Shown here piece by piece: positions 17,937 to 27,748 of a DNA stretch of 64,000 nucleotides. Source of the stretch: an uncultured Pelagibacteraceae bacterium (GTDB lineage: Bacteria; Pseudomonadota; Alphaproteobacteria; Pelagibacterales; Pelagibacteraceae); contig CACFQR010000001.1 in assembly GCA_902568465.1 (NCBI GenBank), forward strand, positions 1 to 64,000, in the 5' to 3' direction. The notes under the pieces are model-generated. The model made no database searches. It was not told the origin of the DNA and saw only the letters and a program-made list of their open reading frames with translations. The stretch's first letter is position 1. Every line of letters begins with the position of its first letter. The position numbers and the translations under genes are program-made.

Positions 17937-19133
17937 CTATTGATATATATAATCTCTACGATTGCTAGGTAAAGCAGAATAATCTTTTACAATTTGTAAT
18001 TGATAAACTAAAAGATCCCCATAAGTAAAAGCAGCAGAACATGATGCTAAATAAAACTCAAAAAGACGAACAAATTGTTTATTAAACAGATGTTTTACCT
18101 TTTCTTTATTTGTTAAAAATGTATCTAACCAAGCCTTCAAGGTTTTATCATAATGGCGAATAAGACTCTCACAATCAGACAATACTAAATTATTTTTTTC
18201 GATTTGTGGAATTAGTTGAGATAAACTTGGCACTTTACCTCCTGGAAAAATATATTTATCTATAAAAGCATTTTGTGCGCCAGGTGGATTAGTGGATCCT
18301 ATTGTATGGGTTAGACATATGCCGTCATCTTTTAAAATTTCAGAAATCTTTTTAAAAAATATGTTGTAATATTTAGGATGAACATGTTCAAGCATTCCTA
18401 CATTTAAAATTCTGTCAAATTTTTTTTTGACCTCTCTATAATCACAAAGCTCAAAACTAACCTGGTTATCCAATTTTAATTCTTTTGCCTTTTCTTTACT
18501 ATATTCCAACTGATTTTTGCTTAAAGTAATTCCCACTACTTCACATTTACTTTGCCTTGCAATTTCAAAGCAGATTCCTCCCCAACCTGAGCCTATTTCA
18601 AGAACTTTCATGTTAGGTTTTAAATGTAATTTTTTAATTATATGTTTAAGTTTATTATCTTGAGCTTCCTCTATACTTTCGTTGCCGGTTTTAAAATAAG
18701 CACAAGAATACAATTTATGTTTTTTGTCTAAAAATAGATTATAAAGATCTTCCCCACGGTCATAATGATGTTGAACATTCTTTTTTGAAAGCGCAGGATT
18801 ATTGTGGGTAAGAAAATATTTATAAATTCTCAAAAATTTATTTAAAATATTTGAATAGTTATTAATTTTTCCTCTACCAATATTTTTTAAACATAAACAT
18901 AAAAAATCATAAATTGATCCATTCTCAATTTCTAAATTATTTTTATAATATTCTTCTCCCAAATAAAGCTCCGGGTGAATTAATAGTTTCCAATTTAAAT
19001 CTTTTTTAAATAGTTTTAGAGTAAGAGGTTTATCATTAGAAGGGTTTCCGCAAATATACTTTTGACCATTTGAGTCGATTAACACAATGCCTCCTTGTTT
19101 TAATGTTTTGGATAAAAAATTAGCTAGTAACAT
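17937..19133 (-). CDS. cfa: Cyclopropane-fatty-acyl-phospholipid synthase family methyltransferase
   Basis: VQHHYDRGEDLYNLFLD, LEIGSGWGGICFEIA, GMLEHVHPKYY, IFPGGKVPS. Confidence 0.9.
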   Translation of the reverse strand: MLLANFLSKTLKQGGIVLIDSNGQKYICGNPSNDKPLTLKLFKKDLNWKLLIHPELYLGEEYYKNNLEIENGSIYDFLCLCLKNIGRGKINNYSNILNKFLRIYKYFLTHNNPALSKKNVQHHYDRGEDLYNLFLDKKHKLYSCAYFKTGNESIEEAQDNKLKHIIKKLHLKPNMKVLEIGSGWGGICFEIARQSKCEVVGITLSKNQLEYSKEKAKELKLDNQVSFELCDYREVKKKFDRILNVGMLEHVHPKYYNIFFKKISEILKDDGICLTHTIGSTNPPGAQNAFIDKYIFPGGKVPSLSQLIPQIEKNNLVLSDCESLIRHYDKTLKAWLDTFLTNKEKVKHLFNKQFVRLFEFYLASCSAAFTYGDLLVYQLQIVKDYSALPSNRRDYIYQ

Positions 19134-19135
19134 AG

Positions 19136-20020
19136 TTATGCTGCAATATTTTTTTCTGGAAAAAATTCCAACTCTTTTAATCGTGACATCAATTCTTTAC
19201 TTTGTAGTTCTGAAAGCAAAGTTAGGGGAGGTAAAACCCTGCCATATTTCTCATCCTCAAATTTCATAAAGCTATGTAAACCAGATATTAAATTATAATT
19301 ATCAAAAACTTTTCTAACAGCGCAAAGTTTATCATTAAAAGTTTGTTCTTTTTTATTATGAAAATCATCATAAACCTTACGTGCTAATGAAGCTGTAACA
19401 TTACAAATTGCAGAAATGATTCCACTATTTCCAAGCTCTAAACCTTTAAGAAGTTTAGTTTCCGAACCCGGAAAAATTAAAAAATTTGGTATTTTCAATG
19501 TTTCAAACAAATTGTAGGTGCTATCTTTGACTCCAACGATTTGTTCTGGAAAATTTTTTACCAACTTTTCAATAATTCCAACGTTAAATTTGTATCCACA
19601 TAGTTTTTCAAAATTGTATAAAATTATTCTGCTCTCAGGAACCTTTTGTATGACATTTTCATAAAAAGAAAAAACACCATCATCACTATATTTGTAATAT
19701 GCTGGTGGCATTAAAAGAAAACGATTTATTCCATTTTTTATTGAATGTTTCATTAATTCTATATTTTCATTTAACGCATTGGCGCCAGTTCCAATTATAA
19801 AATGATCTTTTTCTTTGCTGTCCTTTAGCTTATCTATTAAATTTCTTTTTTCGCTTGAAGAAATAAGTTGTGCACATCCAGTCGAGCCAAATAAAATGGC
19901 TCCGTGTAAACCTTGTTTAATGAGTCTTTCTGAATGCAAAATTGTTGAGTCTGCATCAAGTGACAAGTCTTCATTGAAAATACTCATTGAAGCTGCGTAT
20001 ATCCCTTTTTTTATAGCCAT
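19136..20020 (-). CDS. Dihydrodipicolinate synthase/N-acetylneuraminate lyase family aldolase
   Basis: LFGSTGCAQLIS, ILYNFEKL (Tyr), GVKDST (Schiff-base Lys). Confidence 0.85.
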   Translation of the reverse strand: MAIKKGIYAASMSIFNEDLSLDADSTILHSERLIKQGLHGAILFGSTGCAQLISSSEKRNLIDKLKDSKEKDHFIIGTGANALNENIELMKHSIKNGINRFLLMPPAYYKYSDDGVFSFYENVIQKVPESRIILYNFEKLCGYKFNVGIIEKLVKNFPEQIVGVKDSTYNLFETLKIPNFLIFPGSETKLLKGLELGNSGIISAICNVTASLARKVYDDFHNKKEQTFNDKLCAVRKVFDNYNLISGLHSFMKFEDEKYGRVLPPLTLLSELQSKELMSRLKELEFFPEKNIAA

Positions 20021-20065
20021 GTTTTTAACTAATTTATTTGCTAGAAATTATATTAGATTGAAAAA

Positions 20066-21010
20066 ATGAGTAAAGTATTAGTAGTAATAAAATCTATGGG
20101 AATTGGCGATTTATGTATACTAATTCCCAATATACATGCCATCAGTAAAAAAATAGCTGGACCAGTTACAGTTTTAGCACAAAAAAATACGCGTGCGGAG
20201 GCCATACTTAAACATGATCCACATATTAAGGAAGTAATAGAATTAGATGAAAATGAAATTAAAGGTTTTTTAAATATCATAAAAAAAATCAAAGTAAAAA
20301 ATTTTGATCAAGCTTATATTTATAGTGACTCGATTAGACTTTATCTAATTTCTAAATTGTCTAGTATAAAGAAAATTTTTCACTACCCTTTTTTTTCAAA
20401 ACAGGGGAAAAATTTTTTTAGAACTGCAAAGGAATTTACAGAAAATATTTTGCATGTAAAAGTGGATTCGCAATCAAAAATTTATTTTGATGAAGAAAAT
20501 AGCAATACAATTAAAAGCAAATTTAATATTTCTGACGAAAAAAAAAATATTGTATGTGGTATTTCAGCCTCAGGGCCAACTAAGAGATGGGATGTTGAAA
20601 ACTACATAAAATTATTGGAAAATCTAAATTCAAAATATAAATGTAATTTTTTCCTCGCGGCAGGAAAAAATGATGAGGATTTAGTTAATCAAGTTGTTAA
20701 ATCTTCTATAGGAAAAAATTGTATATCTTTCTCTAAAATGTCTATCGCAGAAACAATTCCAATAATAGGTTCATGTAAATATTATATTGGAAATGACACT
20801 GGCTGGGGACATATTGCTTCAGGTTTAGGATTAAAAGCTTTATTTTTATTTATGGATTCTCCACCCTTGGCTTATGGAGTTTATAGTAAAAACATATCTG
20901 TGATTGTGCCTGAAGGTGAAAGTATAAACAGTTGTACTCACAATACCAGAGGCAAAAATAAGATTTCGTTTGAAAAAGTATTTAGTAAAACTGTTGAGCT
21001 AATTGATTAA
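20066..21010 (+). CDS. Glycosyltransferase family 9 (ADP-heptose:LPS heptosyltransferase-like)
   Basis: SMGIGDLCILIPNIHAI, SASGPTKRWDVENYIKL, YIGNDTGWGHIASGLGLKALFLF. Confidence 0.85.
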   Translation: MSKVLVVIKSMGIGDLCILIPNIHAISKKIAGPVTVLAQKNTRAEAILKHDPHIKEVIELDENEIKGFLNIIKKIKVKNFDQAYIYSDSIRLYLISKLSSIKKIFHYPFFSKQGKNFFRTAKEFTENILHVKVDSQSKIYFDEENSNTIKSKFNISDEKKNIVCGISASGPTKRWDVENYIKLLENLNSKYKCNFFLAAGKNDEDLVNQVVKSSIGKNCISFSKMSIAETIPIIGSCKYYIGNDTGWGHIASGLGLKALFLFMDSPPLAYGVYSKNISVIVPEGESINSCTHNTRGKNKISFEKVFSKTVELID

Positions 21011-21519
21011 CTAAATTCACTTCTTATAATTGTTTCTTTTGCTTCATTTACTATCTGGCTTAATCTTTCAGTATTTGCATTTGGATTAACATCAGGGTGA
21101 ATTTTTTTCTGTAAACCGTTGGCCGCTTTGATGACTTCTTCTTTTGAGCACCCTTTTTGTAAACCTAAAATTTTGTATGCCTCCTCATTAGAAAGGTTGC
21201 TTGAAGGTCTAGTCTGATTATTATTACTAAAATGAGAGTATCTTCCAGAAGCTCGTAAATAATTGAGCAATCTCCATATTTGCCAAATTTGAAATGCTGT
21301 TAATCCTTTTATTTTTAATGCGGAAATGGCTAAAAAAAATAACGGTAGTGAAAACAATATTCTTCCACCTATCGCTAGAATTATTGCCACTAGTAGTGAC
21401 AAAATAATAATTAAACTTCGTACTCCTTTGGCTATTTTCTGTGTTTTTTGTTTAGCAAACCAGGATAATAGCAAAAATGTTACGACAAAAATTATTATTC
21501 CAGTTATTATAATATTCAT
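21007..21519 (-). CDS. Membrane-anchored J-domain protein (C-terminal DnaJ domain)
   Basis: N-terminal TM segments; EAYKILGLQKGCSKEEVIKAANGLQKKIHPDVNPNA with HPD motif. Confidence 0.8.
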   Translation of the reverse strand: MNIIITGIIIFVVTFLLLSWFAKQKTQKIAKGVRSLIIILSLLVAIILAIGGRILFSLPLFFLAISALKIKGLTAFQIWQIWRLLNYLRASGRYSHFSNNNQTRPSSNLSNEEAYKILGLQKGCSKEEVIKAANGLQKKIHPDVNPNANTERLSQIVNEAKETIIRSEFS

Positions 21520-21534
21520 ATAAAAACTATTCTA

Positions 21535-23655
21535 ATGAAAAATCCCCCTAAATTAAAACAAAAACTAGAAGTCAAAAAGTATCACGGAATTGAAATAAAA
21601 GATGAATACAGTTGGATTCATCAAAAAAATATTCTTGAGGTTTTGAGAGATAGTTCCAAATTAAATCCTGAAGTAAGAAAATATTTAGAAGAAGAAAACG
21701 CTTATACAAAATTTAAAATGAAAGATACTGAGCAAATTCAAAAAAAATTATTTAGAGAAATTAAGGGAAGAATTAAGCTAGATGATGAGTCTCTTCATTT
21801 TTTTTATAATAAAGATGGATGGGAATATTGGACTAAAACAACTTCTGAAAATAATTATCCAATACAGTTAAGAAAAAAAATAGAGGATAGTAAAGACAAA
21901 GTTCAAGAATATTGGAATGGTGACAAAGAGAAAAAAAAATTAGGTGCTAGTTATTTTGGTGTGGGAGACATCTCTGTTAGTCATAATCATTCTCTTTTGG
22001 GATATTCGCTGGATCTTAATGGATCAGAGTTTTACAGTATTTATATCAGGAGAATAGCAGATGAAAAAATTATTAGTGAAAAAATTGAAAATACTTCTGG
22101 AGGGATAACTTTTAGTAAAGACTCTAGATTTATTTTCTACACTTTATTAAATGAAAAACATCAACCAAAAAAAGTCTTCAGACATAAAATTGGAACATCG
22201 CAGAAAGAAGATGAGTTAATTTATGAAGAGCTTGACCCAAAATTTACAGTAGGGATGGGAGGTTTAACTGCTGACGAAAAATTCTTTACAATTGGTACCT
22301 CGGATCACTCTACAACAGAAACACATTATTTTACTTCTGATTCTGCAAATTCAGACGAAAAAATAAAATTAAACCTTTTTCAAAGACGAGCTGAAAAGAT
22401 TAGATATTCAATTGACTCGTGGCAGAACTATTTTTGGATACATACAAATCAAGATAAATCACCAGATTTTAAAATTTGTAGATGCAAACATAATGATCTT
22501 AAAACCTGGGAAGATTTTATTCCTGCTAAAAAAGAAGTTGTGATTGGGTCTTTAGAATTTCTTGATGACTGGATCATACGAGGAGAAATGTCAAACGCTT
22601 TACCTAAATTATTTGTGAGAAATATTAAAACAAATAAAGAGGAAGAACTATTATTCGCTGAAGAAAAAGTTTGGAGTCCTTCTATTTCTGAAATGCAAAA
22701 GGAAACGAATACGGATAGCATTTATATTAATTATTCTTCCCCAAAAACTAATGGAAGATCTTATGTCTATAATTTAAGAACAAAAGAAAAAAAATTTGTT
22801 AAGCAACAAGAAGTTTTGGATAAAAATTATTCTCCAAAAAATTATATTACAGAAAGACTTGAGTGTAGGTCTCATGATTCAAGGTTAATACCTTTGACCA
22901 TAACAAGACATAAAGATACGAAGATTGATGGAACTGCAAATGTTTTGTTATATGGTTATGGCAGCTATGGTAACAATTTAGGTTTTGGGTTTTCAAGTAC
23001 TAGACTTAGTTTACTGGATAGAAATATTATTTGGGTTGATGCATCTATTAGGGGTGGTCGGGAACGTGGAGAAATTTGGCATGAAGAAGGCAAAATGCTA
23101 AATAAAAAAAATACTTTTGAAGACTATGTCTCTGCTGCAAAATTTTTAATTGAAAAAAAATATACTTATAAAGGTGGAATAGTAGGTTATGGCGGAAGCG
23201 CTGGAGGTCTACTTTTGGGAAGCGTGGTTAATAAATCACCAGAATTATTTTTAGGAATGCTGATTCAAGTGGGTTTTTTAGATTCACTTACTACTAATCT
23301 AGATCACTCTTTACCACTTACATTGGGAGAGCTAACCGAATTTGGAGATGCAAAAAATAATAAACAACATTTTGAGTATATTAAATCTTATTCTCCTTAT
23401 CATAATATAAAAAAAATGAATTATCCTAATTTACTATTAGTAACTAACCTAAAAGATGTGAGAGTTATTTTTGATGAACCAACAAAATTTACAGCTAAAC
23501 TTAGAGAATATAAAACTGATAAAAATTTATTACTTTTAAAATGTGAATTAGAGGATGCAGGCCATGGTGGAAAATCTGGTAGAGATTCTGCTATTGAAGA
23601 AATAGCTTTTGACTATAGTTTTATTTTAAAAATCTTAAATAAATTAAATACCTAG
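21535..23655 (+). CDS. S9 family peptidase, oligopeptidase B-like
   Basis: GYGSYG, DASIRGGRERGEIWHEEG, GYGGSAGGLLLGSVVNKSPELF, C-terminal DAGHGG. Confidence 0.9.
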   Translation: MKNPPKLKQKLEVKKYHGIEIKDEYSWIHQKNILEVLRDSSKLNPEVRKYLEEENAYTKFKMKDTEQIQKKLFREIKGRIKLDDESLHFFYNKDGWEYWTKTTSENNYPIQLRKKIEDSKDKVQEYWNGDKEKKKLGASYFGVGDISVSHNHSLLGYSLDLNGSEFYSIYIRRIADEKIISEKIENTSGGITFSKDSRFIFYTLLNEKHQPKKVFRHKIGTSQKEDELIYEELDPKFTVGMGGLTADEKFFTIGTSDHSTTETHYFTSDSANSDEKIKLNLFQRRAEKIRYSIDSWQNYFWIHTNQDKSPDFKICRCKHNDLKTWEDFIPAKKEVVIGSLEFLDDWIIRGEMSNALPKLFVRNIKTNKEEELLFAEEKVWSPSISEMQKETNTDSIYINYSSPKTNGRSYVYNLRTKEKKFVKQQEVLDKNYSPKNYITERLECRSHDSRLIPLTITRHKDTKIDGTANVLLYGYGSYGNNLGFGFSSTRLSLLDRNIIWVDASIRGGRERGEIWHEEGKMLNKKNTFEDYVSAAKFLIEKKYTYKGGIVGYGGSAGGLLLGSVVNKSPELFLGMLIQVGFLDSLTTNLDHSLPLTLGELTEFGDAKNNKQHFEYIKSYSPYHNIKKMNYPNLLLVTNLKDVRVIFDEPTKFTAKLREYKTDKNLLLLKCELEDAGHGGKSGRDSAIEEIAFDYSFILKILNKLNT

Positions 23656-23657
23656 TA

Positions 23658-23684
23658 TTGAAATTATAAAAAAAACTACCATAT
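23658..23684 (+). promoter_or_regulatory. Possible heat-shock sigma factor (RpoH-type) promoter for hsp20
   Basis: TTGAAA, 15 bp spacer, CCATAT upstream of the hsp20 ORF; resembles a sigma32-type layout. Confidence 0.25.
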
Positions 23685-23750
23685 AACTATTTGTAAGTTG
23701 CCATTGTGGGGCTTACACAAATTAACCTTGCTAAATATAAGGAGGTAAAT

Positions 23751-24191
23751 ATGACAAGTAAGGATTTATCAATCTTTAATTCTCTTAGACCTTTTAGCAT
23801 TGGATTCGATGACATGTTCGATCAGTTTGAATCTATGCTGGGTAATGGTGGAATGGTTCAAAGTAACTACCCCCCATACAACATTAGAAAGGCTGGAAAA
23901 GACAAATACGCTATAGAAGTAGCTGTAGCCGGCTTTAATAAAGATGATGTTGAAGTTGAGTTTGAAGACAAACTTTTAACAGTTAAGACTAAAAAATTTA
24001 ATAAGACTGTTGAAAAAGATGGTGATGAAATAATTCACAAGGGAATATCTCAAAGGTCATTCTCTAGATCATTTACTATTGCTGACGATGTTAAGGTAAG
24101 TGGTGCAGAGCTCAAAGATGGCCTGTTAACGATAAACTGTGAAAAAATCATACCAGAACAAAAGAAAAAGAAACTAATTCCAATTAAATAA
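23751..24191 (+). CDS. Small heat shock protein, Hsp20/IbpA family
   Basis: PYNIRKAGKDKYAIEVAVAGFNKDDVEVEFEDKLLTVK; SD aaggaggt before ATG 23751; ORF-track start 23706 lacks this context. Confidence 0.92.
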   Translation: MTSKDLSIFNSLRPFSIGFDDMFDQFESMLGNGGMVQSNYPPYNIRKAGKDKYAIEVAVAGFNKDDVEVEFEDKLLTVKTKKFNKTVEKDGDEIIHKGISQRSFSRSFTIADDVKVSGAELKDGLLTINCEKIIPEQKKKKLIPIK

Positions 24192-24203
24192 GCTGGAGCC
24201 TTG

Positions 24204-24225
24204 CTTGCGGGTTAATGCCCGCAAG
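24204..24225. terminator. Hairpin between convergent genes, putative bidirectional terminator
   Basis: CTTGCGGG-TTAATG-CCCGCAAG perfect 8-bp stem. Confidence 0.65.
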
Positions 24226-24228
24226 TAA

Positions 24229-24531
24229 TTAAAAACATCCTTTGCTAGTAAATCCCACAACCATTTTGTTATTGTCAATTTCAAACTTTCTTTCGCAAGT
24301 AATATTGTATTTTTTTTTAATATAAACAAAAAAGATTGATCCTTTATCATCTTTGATAATGTCATCTGGCTCTCCCATGACAATTCTTAACTCTGATTCG
24401 GGTTGCTGTAAAAATTTGCTTAATTTATCATTTTCAATTTTGATTGCTCTTTGAGACTTATTTTCAATTGTTTGACAGCTAGAAAGTGCAAAAAGTGCAA
24501 TTACTGATAAAAGTAAGATATTAAATTTCAT
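24229..24531 (-). CDS. Small lipoprotein
   Basis: Signal peptide with lipobox-like ALSSCQ. Confidence 0.7.
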   Translation of the reverse strand: MKFNILLLSVIALFALSSCQTIENKSQRAIKIENDKLSKFLQQPESELRIVMGEPDDIIKDDKGSIFFVYIKKKYNITCERKFEIDNNKMVVGFTSKGCF

Positions 24532-24707
24532 AGCTACAACTTAACATAGAATATCACAAAAATTACAAACAAACATAAACTCTCAAGTTGAAATTTATAT
24601 TGTGTTATGCACACAAAACAGCGCTATTATGTTCCAAATTTGATTGTTACTTCTTTTAAAATATTTATAAAAAAGGTTACTTAATTAACTTTAGGAGGAA
24701 ATATATC

Positions 24708-25994
24708 ATGATGGATAAATATTTCGACTATAGAAAACACAAAACGGATTTTAAAACAGAGGTAATAGCCGGAGTTTCGACTTTCTTAACAATGGCTTAC
24801 ATTTTGTTCTTAAATCCTGTCATACTTGCTGATGGTGGGTTTGACTTTGGCGGGGTTTTCACAGCTACAGTTTTGGCGACAGCCTTAGCATGTTTTATAG
24901 CTGCATTTTACGCTAAGACTTGGCCTGTAGGTCTAGCACCTGGAATGGGTATTAACGCATTTATAGCTTACGGAGTTTGTTTGGGTATGAAATATACTCC
25001 TGCTGAAGCGCTTGGTGCTGTATTTGTTGCTGGTGTGGTCTTCTTAATAATTTCTTTAACTCCAATAAGAGCTTGGCTAATCAACTCTATTCCAAAAAGT
25101 TTAAAACTTGGAATTGGTGCTGGAATAGGTTTGTTCTTAGCAATCATTGGTTTTGAAATTATGGGATTAACTGGTGACCATCCAGTTACACTTGTAACTC
25201 TTGGTGATCTTAGCAACCCATTACTTCTTTTAGGTGCCGGTGCATTTATATCAATGATCGTAATGGAAAAATATAAGATCAAAGGAAACATTATCATTGG
25301 AATCATTGCCTTTAGTATTATTGCTTGGGTAACTGGTTTAGCAAAATTCAATGGTGTTGCTTCTGCTCCACCTCCAATGACACACTTGTTTGCATTTGAT
25401 TTGGGTGCCGCACTTTCAGCTTCAATGGTAACAGTAATCTTTACTCTGTTCTTCATTGACTTTTTTGATACTGCTGGAACTTTAACTAGCGTTGCAAATG
25501 TTTCAGGAAAAATTGGTAGTGATGGAAAAATAAAAGACATCGACAAAGCTATGCTTTCGGACAGTGTATCAACTGTTGCTGGTTCATTATTAGGAACAAG
25601 TACAGTTACTACATATGTAGAATCTGCCGCTGGTGTAAAAGCTGGTGGAAGAACAGGAATGACTTCTCTTGTAATAGGGCTTTTATTCTTGGCTTGCATA
25701 TTTCTTGCTCCATTAGCAACAAGCCTTCCGAAGGAAATAGACGGTGCTGCATTAATTTATATTGCAACTCTTTTCGTTCGTAACATTGTAGATATTGAAT
25801 GGGATGATATTGCTGAGTCAGGACCTGCGGTCCTTGCAATGATAGCTATGCCGTTTACTTATTCAATTTCTCATGGAATAGCTTTAGCATTTATTTCTTA
25901 TGCAGCCATTAAAATCTGCACAGGGAAAACAAATGTTAGCCCTGCAATTTGGGTAATAGCCGTAGCAAGTGTAATAAGCTTCGTTGTAGCTTAA
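24708..25994 (+). CDS. NCS2-family purine (guanine/hypoxanthine) permease, AzgA/PbuG-like
   Basis: TEVIAGVSTFLTMAYILFLNP, GLAPGMGINAF, DFFDTAGTL, TSTVTTYVESAAGV; SD ggagg. Confidence 0.93.
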   Translation: MMDKYFDYRKHKTDFKTEVIAGVSTFLTMAYILFLNPVILADGGFDFGGVFTATVLATALACFIAAFYAKTWPVGLAPGMGINAFIAYGVCLGMKYTPAEALGAVFVAGVVFLIISLTPIRAWLINSIPKSLKLGIGAGIGLFLAIIGFEIMGLTGDHPVTLVTLGDLSNPLLLLGAGAFISMIVMEKYKIKGNIIIGIIAFSIIAWVTGLAKFNGVASAPPPMTHLFAFDLGAALSASMVTVIFTLFFIDFFDTAGTLTSVANVSGKIGSDGKIKDIDKAMLSDSVSTVAGSLLGTSTVTTYVESAAGVKAGGRTGMTSLVIGLLFLACIFLAPLATSLPKEIDGAALIYIATLFVRNIVDIEWDDIAESGPAVLAMIAMPFTYSISHGIALAFISYAAIKICTGKTNVSPAIWVIAVASVISFVVA

Positions 25995-26013
25995 AAATTT
26001 AAATTCTTATATG

Positions 26014-26043
26014 AAAGGGCCGGATTTATTCTGGCCCTTTTTT
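26014..26043 (+). terminator. Rho-independent terminator after the purine permease gene
   Basis: AAAGGGCC...GGCCCTTTTTT hairpin plus U-tract. Confidence 0.8.
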
Positions 26044-26566
26044 ATTTGGAGTGTTTCTTTTTTATATCGTCAATTCTTATTTCTTCGTAATGTTCAAATG
26101 GTTGAACTATCCAAGGATTGTCGGTTAATTTTACAGCACAAAAATCAGGGTTAAACGTTGATTTCTTTTTTTTCCATAACGTTGCTGTTTTTATATCCTC
26201 TATTTTATTTTTTATTGGTCCATAATTTTTTAACCAATCAACACTTTTTTTCAAAGTAATTCCAGTGTCAGAAAGGTCGTCACATAAAAGTATTTTACCA
26301 CCCATATTTTTTGCAATAGAACTCATCTCACGAGAAAAGACTATATCACCCTGCTCATCTTCAACTCCTTTGCCGCTGTATGATTCTACTGCAAGATAAG
26401 CACATTTTAGTTTGAAGACTCTGCTTAACAAGTCTATCATGGGTGCTCCTCCACGCATTATACCTACTAATAGAGTAGGTTTATAACCGCTATCATGAAC
26501 CATGATAGCTAGTTTTTCTACAGTCTTATTATATTCGTCCCAAGAAACAATTAATTTTTCTGACAT
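26042..26566 (-). CDS. Purine phosphoribosyltransferase (hypoxanthine/xanthine type)
   Basis: PTLLVGIMRGGAPMIDLLSR, ILLCDDLSDTGITLKKSVDWL PRPP loop. Confidence 0.85.
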   Translation of the reverse strand: MSEKLIVSWDEYNKTVEKLAIMVHDSGYKPTLLVGIMRGGAPMIDLLSRVFKLKCAYLAVESYSGKGVEDEQGDIVFSREMSSIAKNMGGKILLCDDLSDTGITLKKSVDWLKNYGPIKNKIEDIKTATLWKKKKSTFNPDFCAVKLTDNPWIVQPFEHYEEIRIDDIKKKHSK

Positions 26567-26618
26567 TTTAATTCTGCTATCATAGTTAAAAAAAACTTAA
26601 TTAAAAAGGAGAAAATTT

Positions 26619-26909
26619 ATGCCTAAAGGGATTTGGATAGCTGTGTATGAAAAAATTGAAAATATGGAAATTTTGAAAAAATATGCTGTTAAAGCTACAG
26701 CAGCTATTAGTAAATATTCTGGGAAATTTATAGTAAGAGGAGGAAAAAATATAACTCTTGAGGGAAATCAATCACCAAGAACAGTAATAGTTGAATTTCC
26801 AACTTTTGGAGATGCTGAAAAATGTTACAATTCTGACGAGTACCAAGAAGCTCATAATATTTTGAAAGGTTCGGTAAAAAGAAATTTACAAATTATAGAG
26901 GGAATTTAA
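26619..26909 (+). CDS. DUF1330 family protein
   Basis: Short ORF with FIVRGG...EGNQSPRTVIVEFPTFGDAEKCYNSDEYQEA. Confidence 0.85.
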   Translation: MPKGIWIAVYEKIENMEILKKYAVKATAAISKYSGKFIVRGGKNITLEGNQSPRTVIVEFPTFGDAEKCYNSDEYQEAHNILKGSVKRNLQIIEGI

Positions 26910-27748
26910 TTACTTTCTTTTCTATTATTTAAATTAATGTAGTGCTGAATCATTCCAAAAATTATTGCTAGAATAAAAAGAATTATCCAGTTGTATTTGC
27001 TAGACGAAATAAAAGACGAATGTCCACCAAGCATTATAAACAAAACTAACAATGTAATAATATTGTTATGAACCGATCTCACCTTTGCGCGAAGTGAAAG
27101 ATTTAAATCAAACTTTTCATTTTTTGAAGCAGATAAAGCTATTTTTTTACCATTGGGAGCTATAATAAAAAATACATTCATGGTCATTATACTTCCCAGA
27201 ATAATACCAGATTGTAAAAAGGCAAATCGAGGTCCATAGATTTTAGTTAGAACAAATGCAATAGCTGTTCCAATAATTAAAAGTATAACAGGAAAAATAA
27301 TTTTGAAATTTATTAATTTAGACTTACAAATAAAATCATAAATTAACCACGATCCTATTATAGATAATATTGAAATTGCTATAGCCATTGAAGGTGAAAT
27401 ATTTTCATTTACTCTTTTATCGACCATTAAAATATCTGCATTTACAAAATAAATTAATATCAATAGCGCTAAACCTGATAAAAAAGTCAAATATGAAGTA
27501 TATTTCCAAATAATTACATTCTTTGGAACTTCCTGAGGCGCACCATGATATCTAGTTAATTTATAATAATAACCGCTATGTTGTAAAATTCCTTCAGCTT
27601 CAGGATCTTCTGCTTTTAAATTTTTTGGCAATTTATTATCAAGGTAATTAAAAGTAAATGATGTGCCCACCCATAGTATAGCAAAAAAAACATGACCCCA
27701 TCTTAGTAAAGCTTGAGTCCATTTAGAAATGTCAGGTAAGAATTCCAT
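26906..27748 (-). CDS. puuD: Membrane urate hydroxylase PuuD-like, lacking the C-terminal cytochrome c domain
   Basis: LLRWGHVFFAILWVGTSFTFNYLDN, HGGxYYxxxRYxxAP-like GYYYKLTRYHGAPQEVP; located in purine catabolism island; no CxxCH. Confidence 0.8.
   Translation of the reverse strand: MEFLPDISKWTQALLRWGHVFFAILWVGTSFTFNYLDNKLPKNLKAEDPEAEGILQHSGYYYKLTRYHGAPQEVPKNVIIWKYTSYLTFLSGLALLILIYFVNADILMVDKRVNENISPSMAIAISILSIIGSWLIYDFICKSKLINFKIIFPVILLIIGTAIAFVLTKIYGPRFAFLQSGIILGSIMTMNVFFIIAPNGKKIALSASKNEKFDLNLSLRAKVRSVHNNIITLLVLFIMLGGHSSFISSSKYNWIILFILAIIFGMIQHYINLNNRKESN

Noticed and set aside
24541-24707. Possible purine riboswitch upstream of the purine permease
   Set aside because: Looked for the conserved purine aptamer core and loop pairs; not found in this leader, only a normal SD
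24968-25699. 243-aa minus-strand ORF opposite the purine permease gene
   Set aside because: Antisense shadow of a strongly supported CDS; composition typical of reversed hydrophobic coding sequence, no domain resemblance
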